Shown: positions 53,620 to 63,698, counted from the first letter of the stretch. The stretch: 64,000 nt of DNA from Pseudomonas viridiflava (GCF_900580865.1 NZ_UTBZ01000001.1:124001-188000), one strand, 5' to 3'. A program made the numbers and translations. Notes: a model not told the origin generated them from the letters alone.

Positions 53620-54276
53620 ATGCGCCTGGCACTCTTCGATTTGGACAACACCCTTCTGGGCGGCGACAGCGATCACGCCTGGGGCGACTATCTGTGTGAA
53701 CGCGGCTTCCTCGACCCGATTGCGTACAAAGCGCGCAACGACGAGTTCTATCAGGATTACCTGGCCGGCAAACTGGATAACGCCGCGTACCTGAACTTCT
53801 GCCTGGAGATCCTCGGCCGCACCGACATGGCCGTGCTCGAGCAATGGCACAGCGATTACATGCGCGACTGCATCGAGCCGATCGTACTGCCCAAGGCGCT
53901 GGAACTGCTGAAAAAGCACCGCGACGCCGGCGACAAACTGGTGATCATCACCGCAACCAACCGCTTCGTTACCGCGCCGATTGCCGTGCGTTTGGGCGTT
54001 GAAACCCTGATCGCTACCGAATGCGAGATGGTCGATGGCCGTTACAGCGGGCGCAGCACTGATATTCCGTGCTTTCGCGAGGGCAAGGTGACACGCTTAA
54101 ACCGCTGGCTGGAAGAGACCGGGTATTCGTTGGATGACAGCTATTTCTATAGCGATTCGATGAATGACTTGCCGTTGCTGGAGCAGGTGGCGAATCCGGT
54201 GGCTGTCGATCCGGATCCGAATTTGCGTGCTGAAGCAGAGAAGCGTGGCTGGCCGGTCATTACTCTGCGCGACTGA
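53620..54276 (+). CDS. HAD-IB family phosphatase, possible histidinol-phosphatase
   Basis: 218-residue SerB-like HAD hydrolase. Motif I is [17 protein letters not shown], motif [10 protein letters not shown], motif III a Lys in REGKVTRL, motif [14 protein letters not shown]. The P. aeruginosa gene at this position (PA0335) has been connected with histidinol-phosphate phosphatase activity (from memory); serine-type phosphatase is the alternative. Divergent from rppH. Confidence 0.85.
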   Translation: MRLALFDLDNTLLGGDSDHAWGDYLCERGFLDPIAYKARNDEFYQDYLAGKLDNAAYLNFCLEILGRTDMAVLEQWHSDYMRDCIEPIVLPKALELLKKHRDAGDKLVIITATNRFVTAPIAVRLGVETLIATECEMVDGRYSGRSTDIPCFREGKVTRLNRWLEETGYSLDDSYFYSDSMNDLPLLEQVANPVAVDPDPNLRAEAEKRGWPVITLRD

Positions 54277-54283
54277 TATCGCT

Positions 54284-54357
54284 TTCGCGAGCAGGCTCGC
54301 TCCCACATTGGATCTGTGTCGTGCACAAATCCCTGTGGGAGCGAGCCTGCTCGCGAA
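54284..54357. repeat. REP doublet
   Basis: Inverted REP pair between the convergent HAD and DUF2269 genes. Confidence 0.88.
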
Positions 54358-54379
54358 TGGGTCGACTCGGTCTCAAGCC

Positions 54380-54793
54380 TTAAACAGGCTTGGCCCCCAT
54401 CAACCCGGCAATGGCAAGAAACCCGACGCCGCTGACAATCGCCAGCGCCAGGCTGAATTTCCAGTTGCCGACCCCGCTCGTCCACAGCCGATTCAGCCGA
54501 ACCAGCAGCCAGACCGCACTGAACGTGGCCACGGCATAGATCACGCTTGAACCCAGAATCCAGAACTGCCCCAATGGCCAGCCAATCAGGTGCACCAGCC
54601 ACCAGCCGGTGAAAGGCATGCTGAGCATACCGATCAGCATCAAACACCAGATAAACAGCCAGGGACGCTGCATCGTGCTGGCCGGCCCTTCGCTGCGATT
54701 ACGCCAGGTCAGAACGGCGAGCCCCAGCCCGCTCGCGAGTATGACCACGGTCGCCGCAACGTGAAGGACTTTCAGGGTGGTCAGGGTTTCCAT
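54380..54793 (-). CDS. DUF2269 family membrane protein
   Basis: 137-residue protein with four membrane helices: about residues 8-28, 44-66, 74-96 and 112-132. The N-terminal KVLHVAATVVILASGLG and the WW pair after helix 2 are typical of DUF2269. Function unknown. Confidence 0.82.
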   Translation of the reverse strand: METLTTLKVLHVAATVVILASGLGLAVLTWRNRSEGPASTMQRPWLFIWCLMLIGMLSMPFTGWWLVHLIGWPLGQFWILGSSVIYAVATFSAVWLLVRLNRLWTSGVGNWKFSLALAIVSGVGFLAIAGLMGAKPV

Positions 54794-54833
54794 GTATTTC
54801 TCTTCCTTGGGCCATGCCCATCAGCGTAGCCGT

Positions 54834-56348
54834 TCAGCCAAGAAACAGCTGATAGGCCGGGTTCTCGCTTTCATCCCAGTACGGGTAACCGATTTCCGCA
54901 AGCGCCGCCGGCACCAGATGACGCTCGTCGTGCGGCACTTGCAGGCCCGCGACCACACGGCCATCAGCCGCGCCGTGGTTGCGGTAATGAAACATCGAAA
55001 TGTTCCAGCGCCCACCGAGCTTATTAAGGAAGTTGAACAGCGCGCCCGGACGCTCCGGGAACTCGAAGCGGAACACCACTTCATCAATCACGTGCGCCGC
55101 GTGGCCGCCGACCATGTGGCGGATGTGCAGTTTGGCCAGTTCGTTGTCGGTCAGGTCGATGACCGGGAAACCCTGTTCGGTCAGGCTCGCCAGCAATGCA
55201 CTGCGCGGGTCGTTGTCCGGGTGCGTCTGTACGCCGACGAAAATGTGCGCTTCGCTACCGGTGTTGTAACGGTAGTTGAATTCGGTGATCTGGCGCTTGC
55301 CGACGGCCTCGCAGAACGCCTTGAAGCTGCCGGCCTTCTCCGGGATGGTCACGGCGATGATCGCTTCGCGGCCCTCACCCAGCTCGGCACGCTCGGCAAC
55401 ATGACGCAGGCGGTCGAAGTTGACATTGGCGCCGGAGTCGATGGCCACGAAAGTCTGGCCGCTGACACCGCGTTGCTCGACGTATTTCTTGATCCCGGCC
55501 ACGCCCAAGGCGCCGGCAGGTTCGGTGATCGAGCGGGTATCATCGTAGATATCCTTGATAGCCGCACAGATCTCGTCGGTGCTGACGGTGATCACTTCAT
55601 CGACGTAGTCTTTGCAGATGTCGAAGGTGTGCTGGCCGATCTGCGCCACCGCCACGCCGTCAGCGAAGATGCCCACAGTCGGCAGCACCACGCGTTCACC
55701 GGCAGCCATCGCCGCTTGCAAGCAGTTGGAATCGTCCGGCTCGACGCCGATGACTTTGATGTCCGGGCGCAGGTATTTCACGTACGCAGCGATGCCGGCA
55801 ATCAGACCGCCGCCGCCGACCGGAACAAAAATCGCGTCCAGTGGCTGCGGGTGCTGGCGCAGAATCTCCATCGCCACGGTGCCCTGCCCGGCGATGGTGT
55901 GCGGATCGTCGTACGGATGGATGTAAACGTAGCCTTTTTCATCGACCAGTTTCAGCGAATAGGCCAAGGCTTCCGGGAACGAATCACCGTGCAGCACCAC
56001 TTTGCCGCCGCGCGAACGCACGCCTTCGACTTTGATCTCGGGGGTGGTTTTGGGCATGACGATGGTCGCTTTGACGCCCAGGACTTTCGCCGCCAGGGCC
56101 AGGCCCTGCGCATGATTGCCCGCCGAAGCAGTGACCACGCCACGGGCGCGCTCTTCATCGCTCAGTTGCGTCAGCTTGTTGTAGGCGCCGCGAATCTTGA
56201 ACGAGAACACTGGCTGCAAGTCTTCGCGCTTGAGCCAAATGTCGTTGCCCAGCCGCTCGGAGAGCTGGCGAGCGTTCTGCAGCGGGGTTTCTACGGCAAC
56301 GTCATAAACGCGCGAGGTGAGGATCTTTTTGACGTACTGTTCGAGCAT
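54834..56348 (-). CDS. ilvA: threonine dehydratase, biosynthetic
   Basis: 504-residue PLP enzyme making 2-oxobutyrate for isoleucine. The PLP Lys is in FSFKIRGAYNKL, and the glycine loop is GGGGLIAGIA. Two ACT-like regulatory domains fill about residues 330-504, as in isoleucine-inhibited enzymes. Divergent from rpiA. Confidence 0.97.
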   Translation of the reverse strand: MLEQYVKKILTSRVYDVAVETPLQNARQLSERLGNDIWLKREDLQPVFSFKIRGAYNKLTQLSDEERARGVVTASAGNHAQGLALAAKVLGVKATIVMPKTTPEIKVEGVRSRGGKVVLHGDSFPEALAYSLKLVDEKGYVYIHPYDDPHTIAGQGTVAMEILRQHPQPLDAIFVPVGGGGLIAGIAAYVKYLRPDIKVIGVEPDDSNCLQAAMAAGERVVLPTVGIFADGVAVAQIGQHTFDICKDYVDEVITVSTDEICAAIKDIYDDTRSITEPAGALGVAGIKKYVEQRGVSGQTFVAIDSGANVNFDRLRHVAERAELGEGREAIIAVTIPEKAGSFKAFCEAVGKRQITEFNYRYNTGSEAHIFVGVQTHPDNDPRSALLASLTEQGFPVIDLTDNELAKLHIRHMVGGHAAHVIDEVVFRFEFPERPGALFNFLNKLGGRWNISMFHYRNHGAADGRVVAGLQVPHDERHLVPAALAEIGYPYWDESENPAYQLFLG

Positions 56349-56495
56349 CGGAAAGCATCACTGAGCGGTTGAGCGGGACCGGGGAGTCTAACCCGGCTTT
56401 TGCCCGCACGACCACACGAATCCAGAGGTTTTAGCCGCGCTTGCGGCTATAATGCCGGCCTTTCCGTTCTCACCTTGCCCGCTTCCGGAGCCCGC

Positions 56496-57170
56496 ATGAC
56501 CCAGGATCAACTCAAACAGGCAGTGGCTCAGGCCGCCGTCGACTTCATCCTTCCGAAACTCGACGACAAGAGCATCGTCGGGGTCGGCACCGGCTCCACC
56601 GCCAACTGTTTCATCGACGCCTTGGCCCAGCACAAGGGCGCATTCGATGGCGCGGTCGCCAGTTCCGAAGCCACCGCCGCGCGCCTGAAAGGCCACGGGA
56701 TTCCGGTGTATGAGCTGAACACCGTCAGCGACCTGGAGTTCTACGTCGACGGCGCCGACGAAAGCGACGCGCACCTGAACCTGATCAAGGGCGGCGGCGC
56801 TGCACTGACCCGCGAGAAGATCGTCGCGGCCGTGGCCAAGACCTTCATCTGCATCGCCGACGCCAGCAAACTGGTGCCGGTATTGGGCGAGTTCCCGCTG
56901 CCAGTCGAAGTGATTCCGATGGCGCGCAGCCATGTCGCCCGCCAACTGGTGAAGCTGGGCGGCGACCCGGTGTACCGCGAAGGCGTTTTGACCGATAACG
57001 GCAACATCATTCTGGATGTGTTCAACCTGCAGATCACCAACCCGGTGGAGCTGGAAGCGCAGATCAATGCGATTGTCGGCGTCGTCACCAATGGTTTGTT
57101 CGCGGCGCGTCCGGCGGACTTGCTGTTGCTGGGTACTAGCGAAGGCGTGAAAACCCTTAAGGCCGAGTAA
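56496..57170 (+). CDS. rpiA: ribose-5-phosphate isomerase A
   Basis: 224-residue pentose-phosphate enzyme. Signature stretches are [21 protein letters not shown] and [14 protein letters not shown]. The start at 56496 follows CCGGAG and yields the standard length. Confidence 0.98.
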   Translation: MTQDQLKQAVAQAAVDFILPKLDDKSIVGVGTGSTANCFIDALAQHKGAFDGAVASSEATAARLKGHGIPVYELNTVSDLEFYVDGADESDAHLNLIKGGGAALTREKIVAAVAKTFICIADASKLVPVLGEFPLPVEVIPMARSHVARQLVKLGGDPVYREGVLTDNGNIILDVFNLQITNPVELEAQINAIVGVVTNGLFAARPADLLLLGTSEGVKTLKAE

Positions 57171-57209
57171 GTCCAGACTGTCCACCCTTTATGGGCAGAC
57201 GAATAAACC

Positions 57210-57300
57210 TGTAGGAGTGAGCCTGCTCGCGATAGCGGTGTTGCAGTTGATATTAATGTCGACTGACACACCGCTATCGCGAGCAGGCTCACTCCTACAA
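57210..57300. repeat. REP doublet, GTAGGAGTGAGCC variant
   Basis: Long inverted pair; arms extend through CGATAGCGGTGT / ACACCGCTATCG, so the base-paired part is longer than in the other doublets. Confidence 0.9.
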
Positions 57301-57317
57301 TGGTTTTGTGGTGTTGA

Positions 57318-58235
57318 TTAGTTCGGTGTTGGCTTTTTGAAGACGTAAAACAGGTTCGGCTCACTCACCAGATACAACGTCCCGTCATCATCCATAGCAA
57401 TGCCTTCCGCCTGCGGTACGGTCTTCTTCAAACCCTGCCGACCGCCACTAATGGACATCGTGCTCAACGGTCGTCCACCGACATCCAGTTCCAGAATCAA
57501 TCTCGACTCATCCGACAGCGCCAATAAATGGCCGCTGCGCTCGTCGTATTGCAAACTCGATAGATCGCGCACAAACATTCCGGCATCGCGCTTGGGGTCG
57601 TTGATCACATGCACCGCGTAGGACTTCTCCGGATTGAAGTGCGGAAAGCCGTGCACTTCGTAGATCAGCATCGGATTGCGCTCTTTCGCGACGAACAGAC
57701 GTTTGCCCACCGAATCGTAAGCCAGCCCTTCGAAACCCTTGTTACTGGCCATATGCACGCCAAGGGTCATCTGCTCGGCATCAGCAGCGTCGAGGAAGGT
57801 GGTGTCTGCCTCCAGGTGAATCTTGATCAACCGCTGTTGGCGCTCGTCGGTGATCACGTAGGTGTCGGCGCTGATGTACTCGACGGCTTCCGGATCGCCA
57901 AAACCAATCAGTGCGATGCGGCGCAGGATCTTGCCTTCGAGCGACAGTTCGACCAGTTCGGAATTCTTGTTGGTCACGGTGAACAGGCTTTTGCGCACCG
58001 GATCGAAGGTCAGCGCCGAAACATCGTCGTCCAGCCCGTCAATCACTCGCGCTTCAATCTCGACGCGATACTGATCCAGCCCAATCGACTCGCTACTCTG
58101 CGGTTGCCACAGAGTGTGCAGGTTGAACCAGGCGCGCTCGAACAGCCGCATGTATTGGCCGATCGCGATCAACGCGATCAAGACAATCACCGACAGGATG
58201 ATAATCAGAGGTTTGGGACGGGCAAGTCGACGCAT
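57318..58235 (-). CDS. SdiA-regulated domain protein, copy 1
   Basis: 305-residue protein with an N-terminal membrane anchor (LIIILSVIVLIALIAIGQYM, about residues 9-28) and a periplasmic beta-propeller-like domain of the SdiA-regulated family. DDDVSALTFDPVRKSLFTVTNKN, FGDPEAVEYI and PQAEGIAMDDDGTLYLVSEPNLFYVF are the conserved stretches. Related to phytase/esterase-like propellers, but no activity is established. Paralogous to the next gene. Confidence 0.85.
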   Translation of the reverse strand: MRRLARPKPLIIILSVIVLIALIAIGQYMRLFERAWFNLHTLWQPQSSESIGLDQYRVEIEARVIDGLDDDVSALTFDPVRKSLFTVTNKNSELVELSLEGKILRRIALIGFGDPEAVEYISADTYVITDERQQRLIKIHLEADTTFLDAADAEQMTLGVHMASNKGFEGLAYDSVGKRLFVAKERNPMLIYEVHGFPHFNPEKSYAVHVINDPKRDAGMFVRDLSSLQYDERSGHLLALSDESRLILELDVGGRPLSTMSISGGRQGLKKTVPQAEGIAMDDDGTLYLVSEPNLFYVFKKPTPN

Positions 58236-58352
58236 TCGGGTAGGCTCGGGATCAAGACAGGCGGATGAAATATCACGCCCGTCTGAACTGAAGCTTAATG
58301 GCCACTTGCCTGTCAGGACAATCAGACTTGTCTGAAATTGCCGCGAGGACTG

Positions 58353-59276
58353 TTATTTCTGTTTTTCGAAGCGATAGAACAGGTTCGGCTCGCTGACCAT
58401 GTACAGCGTGCCCGCCTCGTCCATGGTCACGCCTTCGGCGCGGGGGATGGTGTTTTTCAGACCGTTGAAGCCGCCAAGCAGGGTCATGAAGCTGACCTGC
58501 TCGCCCTTCTCGTCCAGTTCCAGCAGCAGGTGAGAATCAGCGGACAGCACCAGTGTGTGCTGGGTGCGCGGGTCAATCGCCAAGGCCGAGAGGTTGCGAA
58601 TATCCAGTTCATCACTGGCGAGTTTTTGCTTGTCGCCCTTGAGAGTCTGGCTACCATCGCTTTTCCAGGTGAACAGCGCCGGTGGCCGCTCCTCGCCCAA
58701 CAGCAATTGCTGATTGTGCGCATCCCAGGTAATAGCTTCGAAGGCTTTGTTCTGGTCTTTCGACGGGCCGAGATCGTATTTCGGGAAATCGGCGATGTTC
58801 AATTCACGAGTATCCGCGTCGACCTTGACGATCGACAGCATGTGCTGACGCTCATCGACGATGGCCATCAGGCCGTTTTCCATCATCGTCAGGCCTTCCG
58901 GATTGCTCCAGCCCACCAGCGGCATCTTGCGCAGTACATCGCCCTGTAAAGTCAGTTCAGCGAGAAACGGGTTCTTGCCCATCACCGAGAACAGCGTTTT
59001 GGTCTGCGGGTTGTACGCCAGATCCGAAGCCTCGTCCTTCTCCATCCCCTTGAGCGGCTTGGCATCGATCACCACGCGATAGTCCGGCAGCCAGATACTT
59101 TCCTTCTGCTCGGCCTGGCTTTCGAAGCGTTCCTGCAGCCAAAGCGCACCGCGATCATCCCAATGCATGGCAAACGCCAAGGCATATGCGGCGGCAATCA
59201 CCAGCAACAGCCAGACATACCAACGCAGGGCGAAACGTGAACGGCGAGTGGGTTTGAGCTGAGTTTGAGATGACAT
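58353..59276 (-). CDS. SdiA-regulated domain protein, copy 2
   Basis: 307-residue paralogue of the gene at 57318-58235, with the same layout: anchor YVWLLLVIAAAYALAFAM (about residues 25-42), then the propeller. EASDLAYNPQTKTLFSVMGKN, WSNPEGLTMMENGL and PRAEGVTMDEAGTLYMVSEPNLFYRF align with copy 1. Tandem, 117 bases apart. Confidence 0.85.
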   Translation of the reverse strand: MSSQTQLKPTRRSRFALRWYVWLLLVIAAAYALAFAMHWDDRGALWLQERFESQAEQKESIWLPDYRVVIDAKPLKGMEKDEASDLAYNPQTKTLFSVMGKNPFLAELTLQGDVLRKMPLVGWSNPEGLTMMENGLMAIVDERQHMLSIVKVDADTRELNIADFPKYDLGPSKDQNKAFEAITWDAHNQQLLLGEERPPALFTWKSDGSQTLKGDKQKLASDELDIRNLSALAIDPRTQHTLVLSADSHLLLELDEKGEQVSFMTLLGGFNGLKNTIPRAEGVTMDEAGTLYMVSEPNLFYRFEKQK

Positions 59277-59429
59277 CGAGGGACGCGTTCCGAAAATTCA
59301 GGCTAAGGGTAATAGCACAAAGAGGCCGGCTCAGACGCCAGAATGAGAGGAATTATCCGTACAGGATGTGAAAAAAACGGCAAATGGCGGGATTGCCCTG
59401 CACGTTTGCAAGGTGGATCACATAACAAA

Positions 59430-59519
59430 TGTGGGAGCGAGCCTGCTCGCGAAGACGGAGTGTCAGGCAACGATGATGTCGACTGACCTGGCGCCTTCGC
59501 GAGCAGGCTCGCTCCCACA
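59430..59519. repeat. REP doublet
   Basis: Inverted REP pair between the SdiA-regulated gene and the FAH-family gene, both on the minus strand. Confidence 0.9.
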
Positions 59520-59539
59520 GGGGATTTGCGGCGTGGCGG

Positions 59540-60205
59540 TTAGCGCACGCTGCTGGTGAAGCTGCTCGCACCGACCAGTTCGAGGACGATGTCATCGCCA
59601 ACGTTCAGCGGGCCAACACCCACCGGCGTGCCGGTGAGGATCACGTCACCGGCCTGCAGCGAGAAGCAGCCGGCCATGTGCTGGATCATCGGCACGATCG
59701 GGTTGAGCATCGCGCTGCTGTTGCCATCCTGGCGCACTTCGCCGTTGATGGTCAGGCGGATGCCTATGTCGGTCAGGTCGGCAAACGTGCTGCCGACCAC
59801 GAACGGTGCAAGCACCGCCGCGCCGTCGAACGACTTGGCGATTTCCCACGGCAGGCCCTTGGCTTTCAGCTCGGCCTGCTTGTCACGCAAGGTCAGATCG
59901 AGCGCCGGGGCGAAACCGGAGATGGCGTCGAGGACTTCTTCGCGGCTCGGCTTGGTCGACAACGGCTTGCCGATCAACACGGCGATTTCCGCTTCGTAGT
60001 GCACCGAACCGCGCTCGGTCGGAATGGCGAAACCGCCTTCCAGCTCAACCACGCAACTGCCCGGCTTGATGAACAGCAACGGCTCGGTAGGCACCGGGTT
60101 GTCCAGTTCCTTGGCGTGTTCGGCGTAATTGCGGCCAATGCACACGACTTTCCCGATCGGGAAGTGGATGCGCGTGCCGTCGACGTACTGGTGCTGATAG
60201 CTCAT
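59540..60205 (-). CDS. fumarylacetoacetate hydrolase family protein
   Basis: 221-residue FAH-fold enzyme (YcgM-like). Metal-binding acidic residues fit VHYEAEIAVLIGK (about residues 70-80) and the downstream DLTLRDKQ region. The C-terminal ILTGTPVGVGPL is a strong signature. Candidate activities are acylpyruvate hydrolase or oxaloacetate decarboxylase. It follows the D-2-hydroxyglutarate dehydrogenase gene on the same strand, 41 bases apart, hinting at a shared 2-oxoacid role. Confidence 0.88.
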   Translation of the reverse strand: MSYQHQYVDGTRIHFPIGKVVCIGRNYAEHAKELDNPVPTEPLLFIKPGSCVVELEGGFAIPTERGSVHYEAEIAVLIGKPLSTKPSREEVLDAISGFAPALDLTLRDKQAELKAKGLPWEIAKSFDGAAVLAPFVVGSTFADLTDIGIRLTINGEVRQDGNSSAMLNPIVPMIQHMAGCFSLQAGDVILTGTPVGVGPLNVGDDIVLELVGASSFTSSVR

Positions 60206-60246
60206 TTACCGACTCCTGCCTTCATTGATTCATCAAAGATTGCCGA

Positions 60247-61641
60247 TCAAACCGCGAAAATCTTGCCCGGGTTCATGATGCCGTTCGGGTCGAACACCGC
60301 TTTGACCGCTTTCATGTACTCGATCTCAACCGGCGAGCGGCTGTAGGTCAAATAATCGCGTTTGGTCATGCCAACGCCGTGTTCAGCGGAGATCGAACCG
60401 TTGTACTTCTCGACGGTTTCGAACACCCACTTGTTGACGGTCGCGCACTTGGCGAAGAACTCGTCCTTGCTCAGGTTATCCGGCTTGAGGATGTTCAAGT
60501 GCAGGTTGCCGTCGCCAATGTGGCCGAACCAGACGATTTCAAAATCCGGATAGTGTTCACCGACGATCGCGTCGATTTCCTTCAGAAATGCCGGCACTTT
60601 CGACACAGTGACCGAGATGTCGTTTTTGTACGGCGTCCAGTGCGAGATGGTTTCGGAGATGTACTCGCGCAATTTCCACAGGTTCTGCAGCTGGGTTTCG
60701 CTCTGGCTCATCACGCCGTCCAGTACCCAGCCCTGCTCGACGCAATGCTCGAAGGTTTCCAGGGCGCTGTTGGCCACTTCTTCGGTGGTTGCTTCAAATT
60801 CCAGTAATGCGTAGAACGGGCAATCGGTTTCGAATGGTGCCGGAACGTCGCCTCGGCCCATGACTTTGGCCAAGGCTTTGTCGGAGAAAAATTCGAACGC
60901 GGTCAGATCGAGTTTGCCTTGGAAGGCGTGCAGCACCGGCATGATCGAGTCGAAATCGGCGGTACCAAGGACCATCGCGGTGAGGTTTTTCGGCGCGCGA
61001 TCAAGGCGCATGGTCGCTTCGACGACGAAACCGAGGGTCCCTTCAGCACCGATGAACAGCTGGCGCAGGTCATAACCGGTGGCGTTCTTGATCAGGTCTT
61101 TGTTCAGTTCCAGCACATCGCCCTTACCGGTGACGACTTTCATGCCCGCCACCCAGTTGCGGGTCATGCCGTAGCGAATCACCTTGATCCCACCGGCATT
61201 GGTGCCGATATTGCCGCCAATCTGACTGGAACCTGCAGAAGCGAAGTCGACCGGGTAGTACAGGCCCCTCTCTTCGGCGACGTTCTGCAAATGCTCGGTG
61301 ACCACACCCGGCTGACAAACGGCGGTGCGGTCGGTGAGGTTCACGTCGAGAATCTGATTCATGTAGTCGAACGAGACGACCACTTCGCCATTCGCCGCCA
61401 CCGCAGCGGCGGAAAGCCCGGTGCGCCCGCCCGATGGCACCAGTGCGACCTTGTGCGAGTTGGCCCAACGGACCACCGCCTGCACCTGCTCAATAGTCTT
61501 GGGAAACACGATGGCGCTTGGCGCCGGGGCGAAGTGCTTGGTCCAATCCTTGCCGTACGCATTCAGGGAGTCGGCGTCGGTCAGGACCTTGCCAGGCTCG
61601 ACCAGGGTCTTCAGTTCATCAATCAGGGCAGGATTGGTCAT
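60247..61641 (-). CDS. FAD-linked D-2-hydroxyglutarate dehydrogenase
   Basis: 464-residue flavoprotein of the D-lactate/D-2-hydroxyglutarate dehydrogenase family. The FAD-binding site has VPSGGRTGLSAAAV and GGNIGTNAGGIKVIRYG; the C-terminal part has FGHIGDGNLHLNI (metal-binding His) and SAEHGVGMTKRDYL. Start at 61641 gives the family N-terminus. It is divergent from serA; SerA can reduce 2-oxoglutarate to D-2-hydroxyglutarate, which this enzyme would recycle, as shown in P. stutzeri. Confidence 0.92.
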   Translation of the reverse strand: MTNPALIDELKTLVEPGKVLTDADSLNAYGKDWTKHFAPAPSAIVFPKTIEQVQAVVRWANSHKVALVPSGGRTGLSAAAVAANGEVVVSFDYMNQILDVNLTDRTAVCQPGVVTEHLQNVAEERGLYYPVDFASAGSSQIGGNIGTNAGGIKVIRYGMTRNWVAGMKVVTGKGDVLELNKDLIKNATGYDLRQLFIGAEGTLGFVVEATMRLDRAPKNLTAMVLGTADFDSIMPVLHAFQGKLDLTAFEFFSDKALAKVMGRGDVPAPFETDCPFYALLEFEATTEEVANSALETFEHCVEQGWVLDGVMSQSETQLQNLWKLREYISETISHWTPYKNDISVTVSKVPAFLKEIDAIVGEHYPDFEIVWFGHIGDGNLHLNILKPDNLSKDEFFAKCATVNKWVFETVEKYNGSISAEHGVGMTKRDYLTYSRSPVEIEYMKAVKAVFDPNGIMNPGKIFAV

Positions 61642-61845
61642 CGACAGAACTCTCGAACAATTCATGGTCATCCTGAGAACGCTTCACGTCGCAGGAATGA
61701 GTGTTTAGCGGGGAGGCTATGCTAGCATATCGACCCCGCAGGACAGTGCCCAAGGCCAGATCCGCGGAGACGACTTTCTTGTCGTCCGGGTCAGCGTCTG
61801 TTGACCATTTCCTGCCATTTTTCTCCGGGATACAGGTTTACGCAG

Positions 61846-63075
61846 ATGAGCAAGACTTCTCTCGATAAGAGCAAGATCAAGTTCCTTCTTCTCGAAGGCG
61901 TCCACCAATCGGCTGTCGACGTCCTCAAGGCGGCGGGCTACACCAGCATCGAATACCTGACAGGTTCCTTGCCGGAAGCCCAGCTCAAGGAAAAGATCGC
62001 TGACGCTCACTTCATCGGCATTCGTTCGCGCACCCAACTGACCGAAGAGATCTTCGATCACGCGAAGAAGCTGGTTGCGGTCGGCTGCTTCTGCATCGGC
62101 ACCAACCAGGTTGACCTGAGTGCTGCCCGTGAGCGCGGTATTGCCGTGTTCAACGCGCCGTACTCCAACACCCGCTCCGTTGCCGAGCTGGTACTGGCCG
62201 AAGCGATCCTGCTGCTGCGCGGCATCCCGGAGAAAAACGCTTCCTGCCACCGTGGCGGCTGGATCAAATCCGCAGCCAACTCCTTCGAGATCCGTGGCAA
62301 GAAACTCGGCATCGTCGGCTACGGCTCGATCGGTACGCAGCTGTCGGTTCTGGCTGAGGGCCTGGGCATGCAGGTGTACTTCTATGACACCGTGACCAAG
62401 CTGCCACTGGGCAACGCGACTCAGATCGGCAGCCTGACCGAACTGCTGGGCATGTCCGACATCGTCACTCTGCACGTTCCGGAAACCGCTGCGACCCAGT
62501 GGATGATCGGCGAGAAGGAAATCCGCGCCATCAAGAAGGGCGGCATCCTGATCAACGCGGCGCGCGGTACCGTGGTCGAGCTGGACGCTCTGGCGGACGC
62601 GATCAAGGACAAGCACCTGATCGGCGCGGCCATCGACGTATTCCCGGTGGAGCCACGCTCCAACGACGAAGAGTTCGAAAGCCCGCTGCGTGGCCTCGAC
62701 AACGTGATCCTGACCCCGCACATCGGTGGCTCGACCGCCGAAGCGCAAGCCAACATCGGTCTGGAAGTGGCAGAGAAACTGGTCAAGTACAGCGACAACG
62801 GTACGTCCGTTTCGTCGGTGAACTTCCCGGAAGTGGCCCTGCCGGCTCACCCTGGCAAGCACCGCCTGCTGCACATCCACGAGAACATCCCGGGTGTGAT
62901 GAGCGAGATCAACAAGGTCTTCGCCGAAAACGGCATCAACATCTCCGGTCAGTTCCTGCAGACCAACGAGAAGGTGGGCTACGTGGTGATCGACGTCGAC
63001 GCCGAGTACTCGGACCTGGCGCAAGAGAAGCTGCAGCACATCAACGGTACTATCCGTAGCCGCGTGTTGTTCTGA
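61846..63075 (+). CDS. serA: D-3-phosphoglycerate dehydrogenase
   Basis: 409-residue first enzyme of serine synthesis. NAD site GIVGYGSIGTQLSVLAEG, catalytic region TPHIGGSTAEAQANIG, and a C-terminal ACT domain (about residues 338-409: HENIPGVMSEINKVF) for serine feedback. The short E. coli-type layout without an extra domain. Start at 61846; the frame is open upstream. Confidence 0.97.
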   Translation: MSKTSLDKSKIKFLLLEGVHQSAVDVLKAAGYTSIEYLTGSLPEAQLKEKIADAHFIGIRSRTQLTEEIFDHAKKLVAVGCFCIGTNQVDLSAARERGIAVFNAPYSNTRSVAELVLAEAILLLRGIPEKNASCHRGGWIKSAANSFEIRGKKLGIVGYGSIGTQLSVLAEGLGMQVYFYDTVTKLPLGNATQIGSLTELLGMSDIVTLHVPETAATQWMIGEKEIRAIKKGGILINAARGTVVELDALADAIKDKHLIGAAIDVFPVEPRSNDEEFESPLRGLDNVILTPHIGGSTAEAQANIGLEVAEKLVKYSDNGTSVSSVNFPEVALPAHPGKHRLLHIHENIPGVMSEINKVFAENGINISGQFLQTNEKVGYVVIDVDAEYSDLAQEKLQHINGTIRSRVLF

Positions 63076-63091
63076 TCAAACGCTGAGCGAC

Positions 63092-63121
63092 AAAAAAGGG
63101 AGCCTTCGGGCTCCCTTTTTC
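63092..63121 (+). terminator. rho-independent terminator after serA
   Basis: AAAAAAGGGAGCC-TTC-GGGCTCCCTTTTTC stem-loop: GGGAGCC pairs with GGCTCCC, with flanking A- and T-runs. It serves convergent serA and the DUF4399 gene. Confidence 0.92.
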
Positions 63122-63137
63122 ATTCACGGCGAAAAGG

Positions 63138-63563
63138 TTATTCGACGTTGATGGTGATTTTCTTCGAGACGATTGGCGGATCGAACGCCATGTGACCGCT
63201 GTCGCCAAGTTCCAGCTGCAAGGTGTGTTTGCCCGGGGCGAGCTTGATGTCAGCCTGGGTCTGCGCCTTGCCGAAGTGCATGTGGTTGGCATCGGTAGGG
63301 ACGACCGAACCGGCAGGAACGATTTCCTTGGCGTCGATCAGCAGGTGATGGTGACCGGTGTTCTTGGTGACGTCACCGGCCGGCGCCAGTGCGACGTCCT
63401 TGGTACCGAATTTGACGGTGAAGGTCTGCGAAACCGTGGCCCCGTCCTCGGGAGAAACGATGAACACTTCGGCGCCTTTGGGGGCCGGTGTCGCCGCACT
63501 GGCCAGCACCGAAATACCCATCAGCACACCCGCCAACGCTGCACGTGACATAAAGCTTTTCAT
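63138..63563 (-). CDS. DUF4399 family periplasmic protein
   Basis: 141-residue protein with a signal peptide (ALAGVLMGISVLASA, cleavage near residue 24). The mature part is a small beta-sandwich-like domain with clustered histidines: GHHHLLID (about residue 70), NHMHFGK and GHMAFD. The His pattern is compatible with metal binding, but function is unknown. Confidence 0.83.
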   Translation of the reverse strand: MKSFMSRAALAGVLMGISVLASAATPAPKGAEVFIVSPEDGATVSQTFTVKFGTKDVALAPAGDVTKNTGHHHLLIDAKEIVPAGSVVPTDANHMHFGKAQTQADIKLAPGKHTLQLELGDSGHMAFDPPIVSKKITINVE

Positions 63564-63698
63564 TTTCTTCTCCAGTTTTTCCGTAAAATCCGCACGGTCA
63601 TGACAACTTCATGACCATTCGTTGTCGAAGGCACTCGACAACCATAGCAAAGCGAGCCTGAATCAGAGCGTCGCAATAATGATTTCAAAGGAGTGACC

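Noticed and set aside
54777..56372. 531-codon open frame opposite ilvA
   Set aside because: Antisense of ilvA; no recognisable protein features.
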